Below, one piece after another: positions 1 through 12,200 of a stretch of DNA of 64,000 nt. The stretch's first letter is position 1. Each line of letters starts with the position of its first letter. The DNA is from Zerene cesonia (lineage: Eukaryota > Arthropoda > Insecta > Lepidoptera > Pieridae): positions 372,001-436,000 of the forward strand of contig NW_024045133.1 of the NCBI RefSeq assembly GCF_012273895.1, in the 5' to 3' direction. The translations under genes were made by a program, and so were the position numbers. The notes under the pieces were generated by a model. It was not told where the DNA came from and made no database searches. It saw only the letters and a list, made by a program, of their open reading frames with translations.

Positions 1-107
1 GGGAGACTGAGTTATAATGAATAAATCGCGTTCTAAATCCGTTAAAAAGTTTTTAATTTCTAAATGTATAATACTCGCGTAAAATCAAACACAAGAAAAT
101 ACCAAGT
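1..107 (-). mobile_element. MITE, TIR family with CGCGATTTATTCATTAT end (partial at window edge)
   Basis: Matches, inverted, the left half of the copy at 20818-20990: GAAATTAAAAACTTTTTAAC, then a CGCGATTTATTCATTAT-type arm, with the outer flank ending in CTTGTGTTTGATTTTACG. Confidence 0.7.
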
Positions 108-124
108 ATACAGAGTTTTTAAAT

Positions 125-206
125 ATGTCCGTTTGGAGTGGGTCAAAATCGAGTCTAAACGAGTCGGTTACATACAAACATACAGGTGAAGCTGATAAAA
201 GCGTGC
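125..206 (+). repeat. Interspersed repeat segment (GTGGGTCAAAATCGAGTCTA family)
   Basis: GTGGGTCAAAATCGAGTCTA plus GTCGGTTACATACAAACATA, also found at about 43467-43535 and 55348-55428. Class unknown. Confidence 0.6.
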
Positions 207-429
207 TAAAAGGGCTCTCTTTTCTTCTCTTTCTCTCTTACTCCTTGTAAGAGAAGAAGAGAAGAGAAGAGACAATACTCACTGTTTATCGCACAATTTG
301 CACTTGTACACTGGCACTAGCTAAAAGGGCCCTCTTTTCTTCTCTTTCCCTCTCACTCCTTGTAAGAGAAGAAGAGAAGAGACGATACTCACTGCTTATC
401 GCACAATTTGCACTTGTACACTGGCACTA
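205..429 (-). repeat. Tandem duplication spanning the end of a zinc-finger exon and its donor
   Basis: Two adjacent near-identical copies, 205-319 and 320-429. Each carries the last ~37 coding bases of the zinc-finger exon, the GTGAGTAT donor and the following pyrimidine/purine-rich intron stretch. They differ by a 5-base indel and a few substitutions. The functional exon uses the right-hand copy (donor at 392-391); the left copy keeps a second intact donor at 282-281. Confidence 0.9.
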
Positions 430-3400
430 TCCCGCGGTGCCGCTCCTCGTGCTTCCGCAGCGTCGAGCTGTCGCGGCACGCGTACACGCAGTACGAGCAT
501 TTGTACGGCTTGGAGTCTGGAATATTCGATACACACACACTGATATTATAAATGTGAATGTTTGTTTGTTTCGATGTTTGAAGGTCAATCACGCTGCAAC
601 TACTGAACGGATTTTGATGCAATTTGGTATATAGGCAGGGTACGAGGATAGGGTGCTTTTTATCCCGATTAAATGCTCTCTTGGGATAAAAAAGGAATCT
701 TGATATTCGAACGGAGCCGGGACGAGCGTCTAGTAGGTACAAATAATGAAAAAAAGTTTGGACAAATAAAAAAAACCCGCCTTTAAATTGTCAGAACTGG
801 ATCATAATTAAATGGGAGCACACGGGAGCTTTCAATCGGAGAAAGAATCATCAAAATCGGTTCATCCAGTGAAAAGCTATACGGTGGCAAAACACAGTCA
901 ATAATAATACAGTCGTTTTTAACTTCTCAGACTTTTTGCAGTCGATTAAAAAATAAAAATTAAGTCGTAATACTTGGTTCATACACGAGAGAAACCGCGC
1001 GGCACCGCTAGTTTTACCATAGATATCTTCTTAATACATAAAAATCTAGTGTCGTGATGTATGTTCCCAATGAACTCTTCACCAACTCAACCGATTTTGA
1101 TGAAATTTAGCATTTTATGTGTAATTTGGTCCAACTTACGATATAGGATAGTTTTTATTTCGATTAATCATCCCAATCATTTATAATCTTAATATTTTTA
1201 ACTAGCTGCGCCCCGCGGTTTCACCCGCGTAAGTCCGTATCCCGTAGGAATATCGGGATAAAAAGTTGCCTATGTGTTATTCCAGTTGTCCAGCTGTCTA
1301 CGTTCCAAATTTCATTGCAATCGTTTCAGTAGTTTTCGCGTGAAATAGCAACAAGCACACACGCATCCTTACAAACTTTCGCATTTATAATATTAGTAGG
1401 ATTAGTAGGAAGTAGGATAGTAGGATTATTAGGATTGTCACTGAGGCACAGCAACGCGTGGCCGGTTATGCTAATTGTTCTGCATGTCTGTTCAACCAGT
1501 ATCACAGTAGCACGTCACAGCGTCACGCGTGACGCGCGTGATTTTTTTTTTTTTTTATTGTGGTATAGGGAAGCGCTTGACTACCATCTCGCCTGCTGGT
1601 AAGCGTAGATGTAGTCTAAGATGGAGCGCGCTTCCCTAGGAGGTACCTGTTCACTCGACTTTTGAAGATCCCCAGATTATACTCGTCAGGGAACAGCGTG
1701 TAACGGAATCATGATGTAATCAATGGCTAATTGCAAATAAAACATGTTTTGTCACGGGCAATTTAACTTGATAGCAACACAAGTCGATGCAGTTGGATGT
1801 TGCTGTTTTGTGCGAGGCAAATAAAGTTATTCCTGTGTGTTATGTCTATATCTATATCTGTATCACTTAATATTATACAGCTGAAGAGTTTGTTTGTTTG
1901 TTTGAACGCAATAATCTCAGGAACTACTGGTCCGATTTGAAAAATTCTTTCAGTGTTAGATAGGCCATTTATTGAGGAAGGCTATAGGCTATATATGTAC
2001 CACGGGCGAAACCGGGGCGGACCGCTAGTAGCATCTATAGATACTATATCAATGTTCCTTCCCAAGAAACATTATAGAACACACACATAAACATAAACGC
2101 GCGCCACGCCCACACATGCAAAGAAAAAACAAAAATTAGACATTTTCAAAATGTAATACTAAGACAAACAGACGGACAGACATGTTTACATTTACTATAT
2201 TAATGACTCCTTTAAGATTACTTCACAAATATGACCAAATCTCTAATCGCGCGTGCGTCGAATAATGTTTTTTTATATAATTGTATACTATGGATCAATA
2301 TATTTAACTGGTATATGCTACATTCTTTATTCTACTTTAAGTCTTTATTTTAGTTTGTTTCGCTTAAGACGCTATAGAAACTGCCTTTCGTATCAGTGAC
2401 AACCGGTTTCGTATTTATTAACGTGGCAAGTGTTTTTAATACTAATCAGTGAAGTTCGACGAGTTTATATGTATGACTGTCAAGTGATTAGCTCCCAAAT
2501 GGCTGATTATACGCCTACGCTCGAAAAAACAGCGCCTATAGCATCACGTGTCTATCCAACTGTGAAATAATTCTAAAAATCGGTCTAGTCGTTTCATCGG
2601 CCTTTGCTTGTAAAATAGCGGTGGTCCGTTTCCTTTTCCCAGTCCACTCCATCTTTCCAGTCATCAATCCATTCCTTTTCCCTTACCCCAAAAAAGCGGG
2701 CAGCGCATTCGCAGAGGCTCTACCTTTGCGAATGTTCATGGGCGGTGATGATCGCTTACCATCAGGCGCACCACCAGCTCAGTTGCCCGCTATGACATAA
2801 AAAAGGGATATTTGTACTCGCAAAGCAAGTCATTGACACATGAGCAATTTAAATCCAATTCAATGTATTAGAGAAATGATTAAATTCATTCGAGAACCTT
2901 AGTTTTTGCAGAAGGTAGGGTATTTTGTGAGGACCTAAACGCCACACCCTGGAAACCGTTCGGATACTCGTGTCCCGTTTTATGTCAAAGCGTAATCAAT
3001 GCAATACACAGGTGAATGTTAATATTTTTTTTGTTGAGTTGGAAAATGTTAAAATTCAAATTCAAATTCAAAATTCAAATTCAAAATGATTTATTGTGAT
3101 TCACAGGTTATAAGGAAGGTATTGCATTATATAAAGTTCTACTGTGATCTGCCATGTGGCGTATAATTGTCAACTTTTACATAAATAATTAATTAATAAT
3201 CATATTTATATTGCATAGAATAATTAATCCTACTATCCTACTAATATTATAAATGCGAAAGTTTGTAAGGATGTGTGTGTTTGTTGCTCTTTCACGCAAA
3301 AACTACTGAACCGATTGCGATGAAATTTGGTACATAGACAGCTGGACAATGAGAAATTTTGATAGAATAGAAGAAGTTTGATTACGGGATTCGAACCCGC

Positions 3401-6400
3401 GACTTTTTGCCTAACCGAAACTCCCGGCCTTTTTAATTACGAATTCTTCTACTCTTTCATTTCAATGCTATAAAACTAAATATTAAATTTAAGATGTTAA
3501 TATCAAAAATATCGATCGATGATCGTAATTTTGATAGAATGGTTGATACGGTAAGTATCTAATACGTTACGTTACGTTACGTTACAGATTAAAAATAATG
3601 GACTACAAAAAGATCGTGTTCCAAGAGCTATCCGTCAATCAGAATTTGAATGATTTAAACGAAATCATTATAAATAAGGGGAAATTAAATAAACCAACAC
3701 GCGAACCCATCTATTCGGAGTATTATGGACACGAAAAATATAAGCGCTCTGCTAGAAAAATGGTATACGATTATAATAAATACAATTACGACAACATCGT
3801 GAAAGCGAACGATTTGATAAAACACGTAATGGCGGTATTCAAGATGGCGGACTGTAATGTCATAGACAATAATATTGGCGGGAATTCGAACTGTTCGAGA
3901 AAATTTAACGTGGACAACGAGTTCGTTAATATAATGACGAATATACTGAACAAATATGCGAAATCGACATTCAAGTTTACTGAGGAAATGACTGAGGTAT
4001 GTAGAAGGTATATCTGGGTTGAAGTCATTACATGTGCTTTGATATTTTTACTAACTGGATATTGAACGTTACAGTTCTTATAATTTATAATTATGTTTCT
4101 AATTTAAGCAACTTTTTATTTATTTATTTATATATTTGTTTGTGCCACGCGGTTACCCGCATTATATCTGATGTTATATAACCTATAGCCTTGCTTAATA
4201 ACTGGACTATCTAACAGTGAAATAATATTTCAAATCGTGCGAGTTCCTGAGACTAGCGCGTTCAAACACACAAACTCTTCAGCTTTATAATATTAGTATA
4301 GATAATTTAGTAGGTGAATAGGCGCGATCACACGCGTGGCGCATCCCGTACACAGACCTCGACCCTTCCCAGCCCATTCCTTCTTTCCAGTCATCAATCC
4401 CTTCCTTATCCCTTACTCCTTAAAATCGTGTAGCGCATTCGCAAAGGAACTACCTCTGCGAATGTCCATGGGTGGTGGTGACCGTTTACCATGCGGCGAA
4501 CCACCAGCTCAGTTGCCCGCGATGACATAAAAAAATGTGGTTAGCATCACCACTGCTCAAACGGTGAAGGAAAACATCGTGAGGAAACCGGCATGTCCAA
4601 GAACCAAAAAGTTCGACGACATGTGACATCTGACCGCACGTGGTGGATCATGGCCTGAACCCTCATATAGGCCTCCCTATGTCCCAGTAGTGGGAGCATG
4701 TATGGACTGATGATGATGATGATCTGGTATCCAGGTGATCCTCGGGAAACTCTTCACAAACAGCACATACACGCACAACCTATATGACGTCAACAAGCTG
4801 CTTAAGTATTTACGGAAAGCGGTGCGTGTGCATACCAACCAAGCGGATGGGTACGCGATCACACTGAAGCCGAGGAACTGTTTGACCGTCAGCGTTCCGG
4901 GGTGCTTTTGCAAGCCCGGGTGAGGATAAATCATACATACTACATAGTATAAAACAGAGTCGCTTTTTCTGTCCGTATGTATGCTTAAATCTTTAAAACT
5001 ACGCAACGATTTCGAAGATGTTTGTTTTTAATAAAATAAACGCGTGCGAAGCCGCGGGCAAAAGGTAGTTAAACTATATACCACCGACCTTGAAGGTTTG
5101 CGATCGACGTTTCGCCTTTCTAAATGGATAAAAATTGACGAGAGGAATAAAGGAAAGTACCNNNNNNNNNNNNNNNNNNNACAAACTTTAACACAATTGG
5201 TAACTAAACCTTAGAAATTTTTATCATTTATTGCAGGTACGTGGAGAAATCCGGCCAATGCGTGGAGCCCTCCGAATGCGTGATAGATCATAGTCTGTAT
5301 AAATATTTGAGTAGGATTATAGTACTTTGAAATCTTGTTAATATTTTTAATGAGCTTTTCTGTAATAATACATATAAAAATCCCACTGTTCAAAAACATC
5401 ACCAATTCTTATAGTAACCATCCATAACGATCCCAGAAACCTAGTCAAAACACTTGCACCAGCAAGGGTACCATAAGCATATAAACTAGAGAGCAAATGC
5501 AATAAAAATTGGTAACCCATCCAATTTATGGCTATGCCAAACAATTGCTTAACTCAATTTATTATAATTCATTGTTATAGCAGCAAAATCAACACATCAT
5601 CTCTTGAAATTTTAACTTGTTAAATATCATGGTTCAAGAGATACGGATAGGCAGACGGATAGATAACAAAGCATACTTAAGTATTATAATGATTGTTAAC
5701 TTACTTGTATGAATGAATATGTGAGTAGACAGACTATAGCCAGAGTTGAATCCCTTCTTGCACCATTTACATTTATATGGCTTTTCGTCTGAAATAAAAA
5801 AACATAAAAAATATCAGTAAAAAATTAAAACATTTCAAAAACTACCAATTAAATTTACATAAATATTTATTTCCCTTTCTTAAATTTTTATTTGCATCTC
5901 TCCTTACTCCTCTTTTCTTTATTTGCATCAATAGAAGAGATACCAATAAAAAGATTCATAAAAATTCATCCATCTAATGAACAGTAAATATCCAGAACTT
6001 CTTAAAGCCCTTAAAATAAAAATAATTAAAATGATAACCTCTGCCTTTATCAAGCTGCTTACAAAAACAAATTAAATATTAATCATTTCCATAACTTACC
6101 AGTGTGCACAACCCTGTGTTTCTCTAACAAGCTCTTATAATGAAACTTCTTCCCGCAAAATTCGCATTCGTGGTCTGTCGGTGGATTATGGACCCTCTTG
6201 ATATGTTTCGTAAGGTACTTATTTGTTTTGAATGTGCCGTTGCATATATTGCAGGTGTATGGACGATCATCTGAGTGCAATTGTAAGTGATGGTGAAGTC
6301 CAGCCTTTTCTGAGAATTTCTAGAATGAAAAACACGAAATAACATTAACTAACTGTTGTCGCGCTGGCTTCGCCCGCGGTACATATGTAGCCTAAGTGAC

Positions 6401-7223
6401 TCAGTGGAGTTTCAGCTGTCCAGTGATGAAAGATATTTAAAATTGCTGCAGCATTTGTTGTGTGAAAACATTATAAACATAAAAAGATACAAAAGTTTCC
6501 TCTTGAATATTAGTGTAGATATTAATATTATGAAAAAAACTAATTTTTATGAAAGAGGAAGCTATGGCCTGTAGGGCAGCTCACAGGAAGGAACAGCACA
6601 GGAAAGGAATGCCACTGACCAGTTTAAAAGATTCCGAGACAATCTAGATAGCACTTAATTATAAATTCAAATGTGTAACTCAAGAAAACACCCCAATTAT
6701 CGTATGATTTTCTTATAAGTGTTAGAATGAGACACACTACCCTAGAATAATGCTTAGATTATTATTTTCTGTACGTGATCTAGTTTACTTATCTGTCTGT
6801 TAAAATGGCAAATGTATGTTTAATTGGCTATCAGTGAGTGAATCAGTAAGTTGTGAAACTGAACATTAATCCTTCCTACTATCCTATCCTTTCCTATAAT
6901 CCTACTAATCCTACTCCTACTAATATTATAAATGTGAAAGTTTGTAAGAATGTGTGTGTGCTTGTTGCTCTTTCACGCAAAAACTGCTAAACCGATTGCA
7001 ATGAAATTTGGTACGTAGATAGCTGGACAAGTGGAATAACATGTAGGCAACTTTTTATCTCGATATTCCTACAGGATATGGACTTACGCGGGTGAAACCG
7101 CAGGGCGCAGCTAGTATTGTAAACATTAAGAAATAATTGATATCACAGTACCTTTCCACATTCTGGACAAGGAAATCTCTTAGGCTTTGGATCTTTTGCT
7201 CTCTTCTTATTTACTTTTGCCAT
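393..7223 (-). CDS. C2H2 zinc-finger protein, 5' four coding exons (gene continues past left edge)
   Basis: Likely a nuclear DNA-binding protein; target unknown. Coding exons, in order of transcription: 7223-7152, 6319-6100, 5788-5705, 516-393. Phases agree at every junction. The ATG at 7223 begins MAKVNKKRAKDPKPK, a basic start typical of a nuclear protein. Finger 1 is split by intron 1 (Cys19, Cys22 / His35, His39). Two fingers lie in exon 2 (CNIC and CEFC), one in exon 3 (CKWC), and one in exon 4 (CSYC); a sixth begins (CKLCDK) where exon 4 ends in phase 2. The linkers resemble the TGEKPY type (DEKPYKC, NSKPYKC). An acceptor just upstream (exon start 7235) implies a 5' noncoding exon. The 5.2 kb third intron holds another gene on the opposite strand. 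Domain class is certain; the specific orthologue is not identifiable. Confidence 0.88.
780..1000. repeat. Interspersed repeat of unknown class
   Basis: Similar text (TCAGAACTGGATCAxxxTTA, then CACACGGxAG, then CAxTGAAAAGxTAT) recurs near 25085-25270, 37370-37490 and 58310-58480. Confidence 0.5.
1202..1412 (-). mobile_element. Non-autonomous Helitron-like element, family A
   Basis: Read on its own strand it starts near TCCTACTAATATTATAAATG and ends in the hairpin CGCGG-GTGAAA-CCGCG followed by GGGCGCAGCTAG. It inserts next to T, as Helitrons do. Confidence 0.75.
1868..2028 (+). mobile_element. Helitron-like element, family B
   Basis: Begins AATATTATACAGCTGAAGAG, ends GGCGAAACCGGGGCGGACCG then CTAG. 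The 3' end carries a short GGC/GCC hairpin-like element. Confidence 0.65.
2621..2803 (+). mobile_element. Poly(A)-tailed retroposon, 3' part
   Basis: Runs from TTTCCTTTTCCCAGTCCA to GTTGCCCGCTATGACATAAA plus A-tail. Same family as 34131-34447. Confidence 0.7.
3228..3349 (+). mobile_element. Helitron-like family A, 5' fragment
   Basis: 5' half only, broken at GACAGCTGGACAA where a tRNA-like repeat begins. Confidence 0.7.
3350..3490 (-). mobile_element. tRNA-Ser/Leu-like repeat, diverged
   Basis: Contains the inverted B box in CGGGATTCGAACCCGCG and the flanking CTTCTACTCTTTCA of the family seen complete at 14297-14590. Confidence 0.55.
3598..5330 (+). CDS. Small protein with C-terminal half of a TIL (trypsin-inhibitor-like) cysteine domain
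   Basis: Exons 3598-3996, 4735-4919 and 5237-5330 join in frame to 225 residues. The C-terminus carries the second half of a TIL domain: Cys182, Cys190, Cys192, Cys203, Cys209 in the typical PGCFCKPGYV ... GQCV ... SEC arrangement. TIL domains usually have ten cysteines in five disulfides and inhibit secreted proteases; the five N-terminal cysteines are not visible here. Residues 1-180 are charged, Asn/Lys/Tyr-rich and unrecognised. No signal peptide follows the ATG at 3598; an AG acceptor at 3586-3587 with an open in-frame extension means 3598 may be internal and a secretion-signal exon may lie upstream. Exon 2 follows directly on a retroposon tail. The gene lies inside an intron of the minus-strand zinc-finger gene. 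It could be a decayed inhibitor gene. Confidence 0.68.
4130..4303 (-). mobile_element. Helitron-like family B in intron 1 of the TIL gene
   Basis: Ends in inverted AGCTTTATAATATTAGTATA. The 3' end is altered (CCACGCGGTTACCCGC). Confidence 0.6.
4335..4532 (+). mobile_element. Poly(A)-tailed retroposon, 3' part
   Basis: Ends CAGTTGCCCGCGATGACATA then A-run. Intron 1 of the TIL gene. Confidence 0.7.
4545..4724 (+). mobile_element. Retroposon tail ending in (TGA)n
   Basis: AGGAAACCGGCATGTCCAAG ... CCCAGTAGTGGGAGCATGTA ... TGATGATGATGATGA. Related segments at 29405-29465, 37795-37960 (minus) and 39830-39965. It ends only 10 bases before exon 2 of the TIL gene. Confidence 0.65.
5162..5180. other. 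Assembly gap, 19 N
   Basis: Run of N within intron 2 of the TIL gene. Confidence 1.
6871..7114 (+). mobile_element. Helitron-like family A, complete
   Basis: Extended 5' TCCTATCC/TCCTAC repeats, ending GGGCGCAGCTAG. It lies in intron 1 of the minus-strand zinc-finger gene, 38 bases from exon 1. Confidence 0.75.
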
Positions 7224-7235
7224 TTCTTATAAGAC

Positions 7236-9235
7236 CTGAAACAATTTAGTCATTTATATAAATAATTGAGTAAAACATTGCAATTTTTTTTATAGAATTA
7301 TGAGAAAATGAATTTAAAAAAATATGTATTTTAATATAATAATTTATGATACCTGAAGATATTTTTTTGCAATTTAAAACAATACAGTGAAAATTAATCA
7401 AACCTTAAAAAAAAAGAAATAAATTCTTTATAAACAATTTAATTTCATAGTATAAGGTTTTACTTTAAATATTTAATATTTATTTTGATAGTTTTAGTTT
7501 GATGACCTAATAAACTATTATTAAGAAGTCACAACACAAAATACTATTTAAAATTACAAAAATCTGGATAAATTCAATAAAAAGAAAAAAAATCCAGTTT
7601 ACAATAGCATCGTTTTGTCATTTACGCATAGTAGAAAGAGGTATGGTCCTAAATGAGTTCCCTGGGGAACACCTACTTACATAATCGATACAGACTTCTC
7701 GCATAAAGCACTTAAAGGTACATAGCGGCTAATATTCACAAAATACATCAAATTATATTATACCCTAGTAAAAATATAAATTTTACATGTCGTAAAAAAT
7801 AGAAATATTCAATGTTAAAAATAATCTAGGCTAAAGATGGCTGCGGTTAAGTATAATTTAAATAAGCGAATAAACTCCAAACTTACTTTTATGTTTCTAT
7901 ATTGAGTTCATTATAATAGCAAAGTGCACTTACAGAATAACACTATAAATATTACTTTATTTACAACTACACTCATTTTATAAACAATACTTTATATTTA
8001 TTTGAATGACAATTGATGTGTTGCCTAGTGAAAATTTTTAAAATTAATAATAAATATTAACTGAAATAAATATTTCGAAAGCAATACAATGTACATCGTA
8101 CATAATATATTAAACACAAAACTCGTGCCGGTTATATTTTACAAGGAACATTACGTACCCACATAACTATACTATTCTTTGTACCTACAATATGAATACA
8201 AGGAATTCTTTTAAGTTGGGTGACTTTACAAGATTACCAAGATTTAAAATTGATTACTTGAGATTGAAACATAATATGCGAAGTCCAAAGTAATTATAAT
8301 TTAGTGCATTTCAATGCTTAAAATATTCAGCTTTGATGTTATGGTTATGTGCTCATAATTTTATTGCATTTGTACTGTATTGAGGATTATAATATTATTT
8401 GAACAATAAACCATTTCTGGGTCTTTGAAATTTGAATTGACTAATAACTGTGTATCTAACCACAATCTTACCACAGAGCACAGATGAGATTCCATAGATT
8501 GTAGAATAAAATATTGACGTTTCTGTCACATTGGTGTCATACCGCGGACCTTTAAAGTTTCAATTTTATGATAAAAATTGTTTTCATAAATTTTTATTTT
8601 CTTCACGATTTCAGATAAAATTTTATTTAAAATATCTGCAATAAACATTCTGTGCGTTATCATGGAAATGCTAGAAACGTGATCAGATATTGCATAACAT
8701 TTTTTAAAATTTTTTTGATGCATTGTTTATAACCTTGGCATTATAATAGGAAATAAGTGTAATTAATTTTAATTAGCCGACCTTGAGGCCAAGTCCAAGG
8801 CGTTTGCTATTAAAAAAACCGGTAGGTATTATTGAATGATCCTGTTTCATAATTGACTCTTACTTTTTCTTATAAGATTCGAGGTTAGGATTATGTCATA
8901 ATATTAGTTTTTGGACACCTATTTGTTTATGAATATACTGTTTATTATATTGTGAAGTAAAAATAAATGTTCTTAATTGGATTTTGCGGAAATATTACAC
9001 ATTTTGTATCAATGTTGGATTTTCCTTTTGAATGCTAATACGATAGATTATTAACTCCATTCGGTGAGAAATTTCTTTCTTATTTCACAATTACAGTCTA
9101 TTCTACTTCCTACGCCCTAATATAAAACTGTGAAAGCTTGTAAGTATGTTCATATGTTTTTTTTTCTCATCTAAGTAAAACAGTGCATCGGATATTTATA
9201 TAGTCTTGAAAATAAGTTTAATGTATGTTTTCCAG
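7236..9235. promoter_or_regulatory. Divergent upstream region shared by the zinc-finger gene and COQ2
   Basis: Both flanking first coding exons begin at splice acceptors (AG at 7237-7236 on the minus strand; AG at 9234-9235 on the plus strand), so each gene needs a noncoding first exon inside this 2 kb. No interspersed repeat of the families listed here is obvious between about 7240 and 9090, unlike most of the window. The exact start sites cannot be placed by eye. A minus-strand open frame at 8526-8723 is not convincing as a gene. Confidence 0.45.
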
Positions 9236-9240
9236 GCGCG

Positions 9241-12200
9241 ATGTTAAACACTGGACTGCGTTACACGAAAATGCATTTGAAACCTCTCTTACGAATCACT
9301 AGCTTAAACCTACCAAAGCAAATAGCAAATGTACAAAGATTGTCCTGTTTATGTGGACAAACATATGGCGATCAGAGAAAAATACTGTATAGACTACATT
9401 CAACGCAAAGCGATCAACGAAGGCAGAAGGTTGTTATTGAGACGAGCACACCGAAAATTGTGATAGAGAAGCTGAAAGATGATAAGTTAAGTGCGAGTAG
9501 TTTAAGTTTGAATTGGAGGGAAAAGATAGATCCGTATGTTAAGCTCGCTAGATGGGACAAGCCTATAGGTGAGTAAACTGTTGTTTTCAAAGTCATATTT
9601 GATCACAAACATTTATTTATTCAATAAATAGACCTCTAGAAGTACTTTTGAAGTAGCATAACATAGTTCTACCATTTACCACTTTCAATCGTTGTAACAC
9701 AGTTTTGAAAACCATTACAATCTTCAAACATTTATTCATTTAACTAGACTTCCTCAGAATCGCTTTTGAATTGTCAAAAAATATTATTTAAAAATCATCA
9801 ATTCTGAAAGCAGTTTCTTTATTCATTGAAAGGGAATTTGTTTCCTCTTTAAACCCTGTAGAGTCTTGATTTCAACAATTTTTATTCTAAACATCATCCC
9901 AATAACAATGGCAGTGTAACACACAGATGTTTGTGCATGTTCTTATAGTATACTAGCTGTACGCCCCGACTCCGCCCGGGTAGTTGTTTATTGTAATTTA
10001 AATTATAACAAAAACTATCCTATTTATCAAGTTGGATCGAACTGCACATGGTGTGCGAATTTTATTATAATCGGTTAAGTGGTTTAGGAGTCCATTGAGG
10101 ACAAACATTGTGACACGAGATTTATATATATTAAGATTGGACTATTGTACTAAAAACCAATTTTTTATACATTCTTACCTTAAAAATTTTGTCCCTTTTG
10201 TATGTATATCTTTGGATATCTGTTTTATTTTGAAAGCTTATTTACGAATCAGCAGTATATTAATTTTTATTGTCATGAAGAAACACCGATTCATGATTTA
10301 TTTTTAAATGAAATATAAGTTACATCCAATAATGATAAAACATAAATATCATCCCCAAATTCTATTAAGGAATCACAATAAATTTCCTTCATCAACAATA
10401 ACCTGTATCCTAAGTTTGCTTGGGAGATATAGCTTTCAAGAATAAGACCACATACTGTAACACTTTTCTGTGTGATTTTGTTAGTTGTACACTTGTTTAT
10501 TGGGTTTCTGTGTATATGCAATAAGTTTATAAGTAGGATTGTAATTACACCAACCCTTCCCACATTCCAGGGGTCTACCTCCTGTATTTTCCCTGCTCAT
10601 GGTCAATAGCCCTAGCCTCGATCCCCGGCAATGTGGATTTCAACACCACGATGTATACCGCTGCACTGTTCCTGGCTGGAGCAGGGCTGATGAGGGGGGC
10701 TGGGTGTACCATAAACGACTTGTGGGACAGAGACGTTGACGCTATGGTAAGTTTATTGACTTGCCATAAACAAAGAGATGCGAGGGAAAAGGTCAAGATA
10801 TGTCCGAGTTTCGTTGTATTAAGTGTCCATTGAATTTTGCACCTTATGCAGTGGCAGTAATGTTTGAATTCTATTGTGTCGCTCATTTGAAAGCTCTGCC
10901 TAGTATATGCGTAGGCAGAGTTTCGCTATTGACAGTTTTTGAGTATGATTGATAGTGTATGTCCCTTATGCTCAGATAACCGAAAGGGTAGAGGAAATTC
11001 GATGACTGTGGCGGGATCACGGGTGGCCGAGAGGCTAGGCGTTGCTGCGATTTGGCAAAAAGACGCGGGCTCGAATCCCGCCTAAAAGCATTTAAATGCT
11101 ATAAAACTAAACATTTAAGAAAAAAACACTTTTTCAAAGAGAACATTGAATTTTGTTTTTTATGTCACCGTCGATAATGGAGCTGGTGGGTCGCCTGATG
11201 GTAAGCGCTACCAGCGCACATGAACATTTGGAGAGGCGCCAGGTCGTTAGCACGTCCTAATCTAGTGAAGTCTCGCGTCGCCGAGTGGTGTATGGGACAG
11301 ATGATATATATTATGTTTCACTGATCGATATTGTCCTTGCCGTCTTTGTCCTGCCAGACCGAGACTGTTTTTGATACCCCACCAAGATTCGAACCCAGGA
11401 GCACTCAGTTCTGCGTTAACCACTCTACCAAGGAGACGGTCAACCTAACCAGATAACCCAGCGCTAGTTCAGGAACAGATATATCGCCACCATTTANNNN
11501 NNNNNNNNNNNNNNNNNNNNNNNNNNNNNNTCAATTTTTCAGGTAGAAAGGACAAAAAATAGACCACTCGTGTCCGGAGCTGTGTCGCAGACGCAGGCGA
11601 TCGGGTTCCTAGCGCTACAGCTCAGTTTGGCCCTAGGCATCCTATTGCAGTTGAATTGCTATAGTATTGTACTTGGGGCTAGCAGCATGCGTGAGTATTA
11701 TACCATATTACTTATCTAATTATGAAGATGAGGAATTGGTATTTTTGTTTGTTTGTTTGTAATGGATAAACTCAAAAACTACTGGATTAATTTTAAGAAT
11801 TTTTCACTATTACAAAGCTGCAACTTCGCTGAGTGACATGGACTATATATGTACCACGGGTGAAGCCGGGACGATATTATAAAGCTGAAGAGTATCTTTG
11901 TTTGTTTGTTTGAACGCGCTAATCTCGGGAACTACTGGTCCGTTTTCAAATTCTTTAGTTTTAGTAGCCCATTTATTGAGAAGGGTTTTAGGCTATATAT
12001 GTACCACGGGCGAAGCCGGGGCGAAGAGCTAGTCATGAATAAAAAAAAAGATTAGGTATATCTAAATTCTAAACCTACTTTTCAGTGCTCGTAGTGACGT
12101 ACCCGCTAGCGAAGCGATTCACCCGCTACCCGCAAGTGTACCTGGGCTGCACGTTCAACTGGGGCGCCCTGCTGGGGTACAGCGCGCTGCAGGGCCACCT

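Noticed and set aside
8526..8723. 65-codon minus-strand frame between the zinc-finger gene and COQ2
   Set aside because: Length is within what chance gives in this composition, and no domain is recognised; kept only as intergenic sequence.
11015..11095. Functional tRNA gene (tRNA-Ser/Leu)
   Set aside because: The 3' acceptor arm is missing and several related degenerate copies exist, so it is a dispersed tRNA-like repeat.
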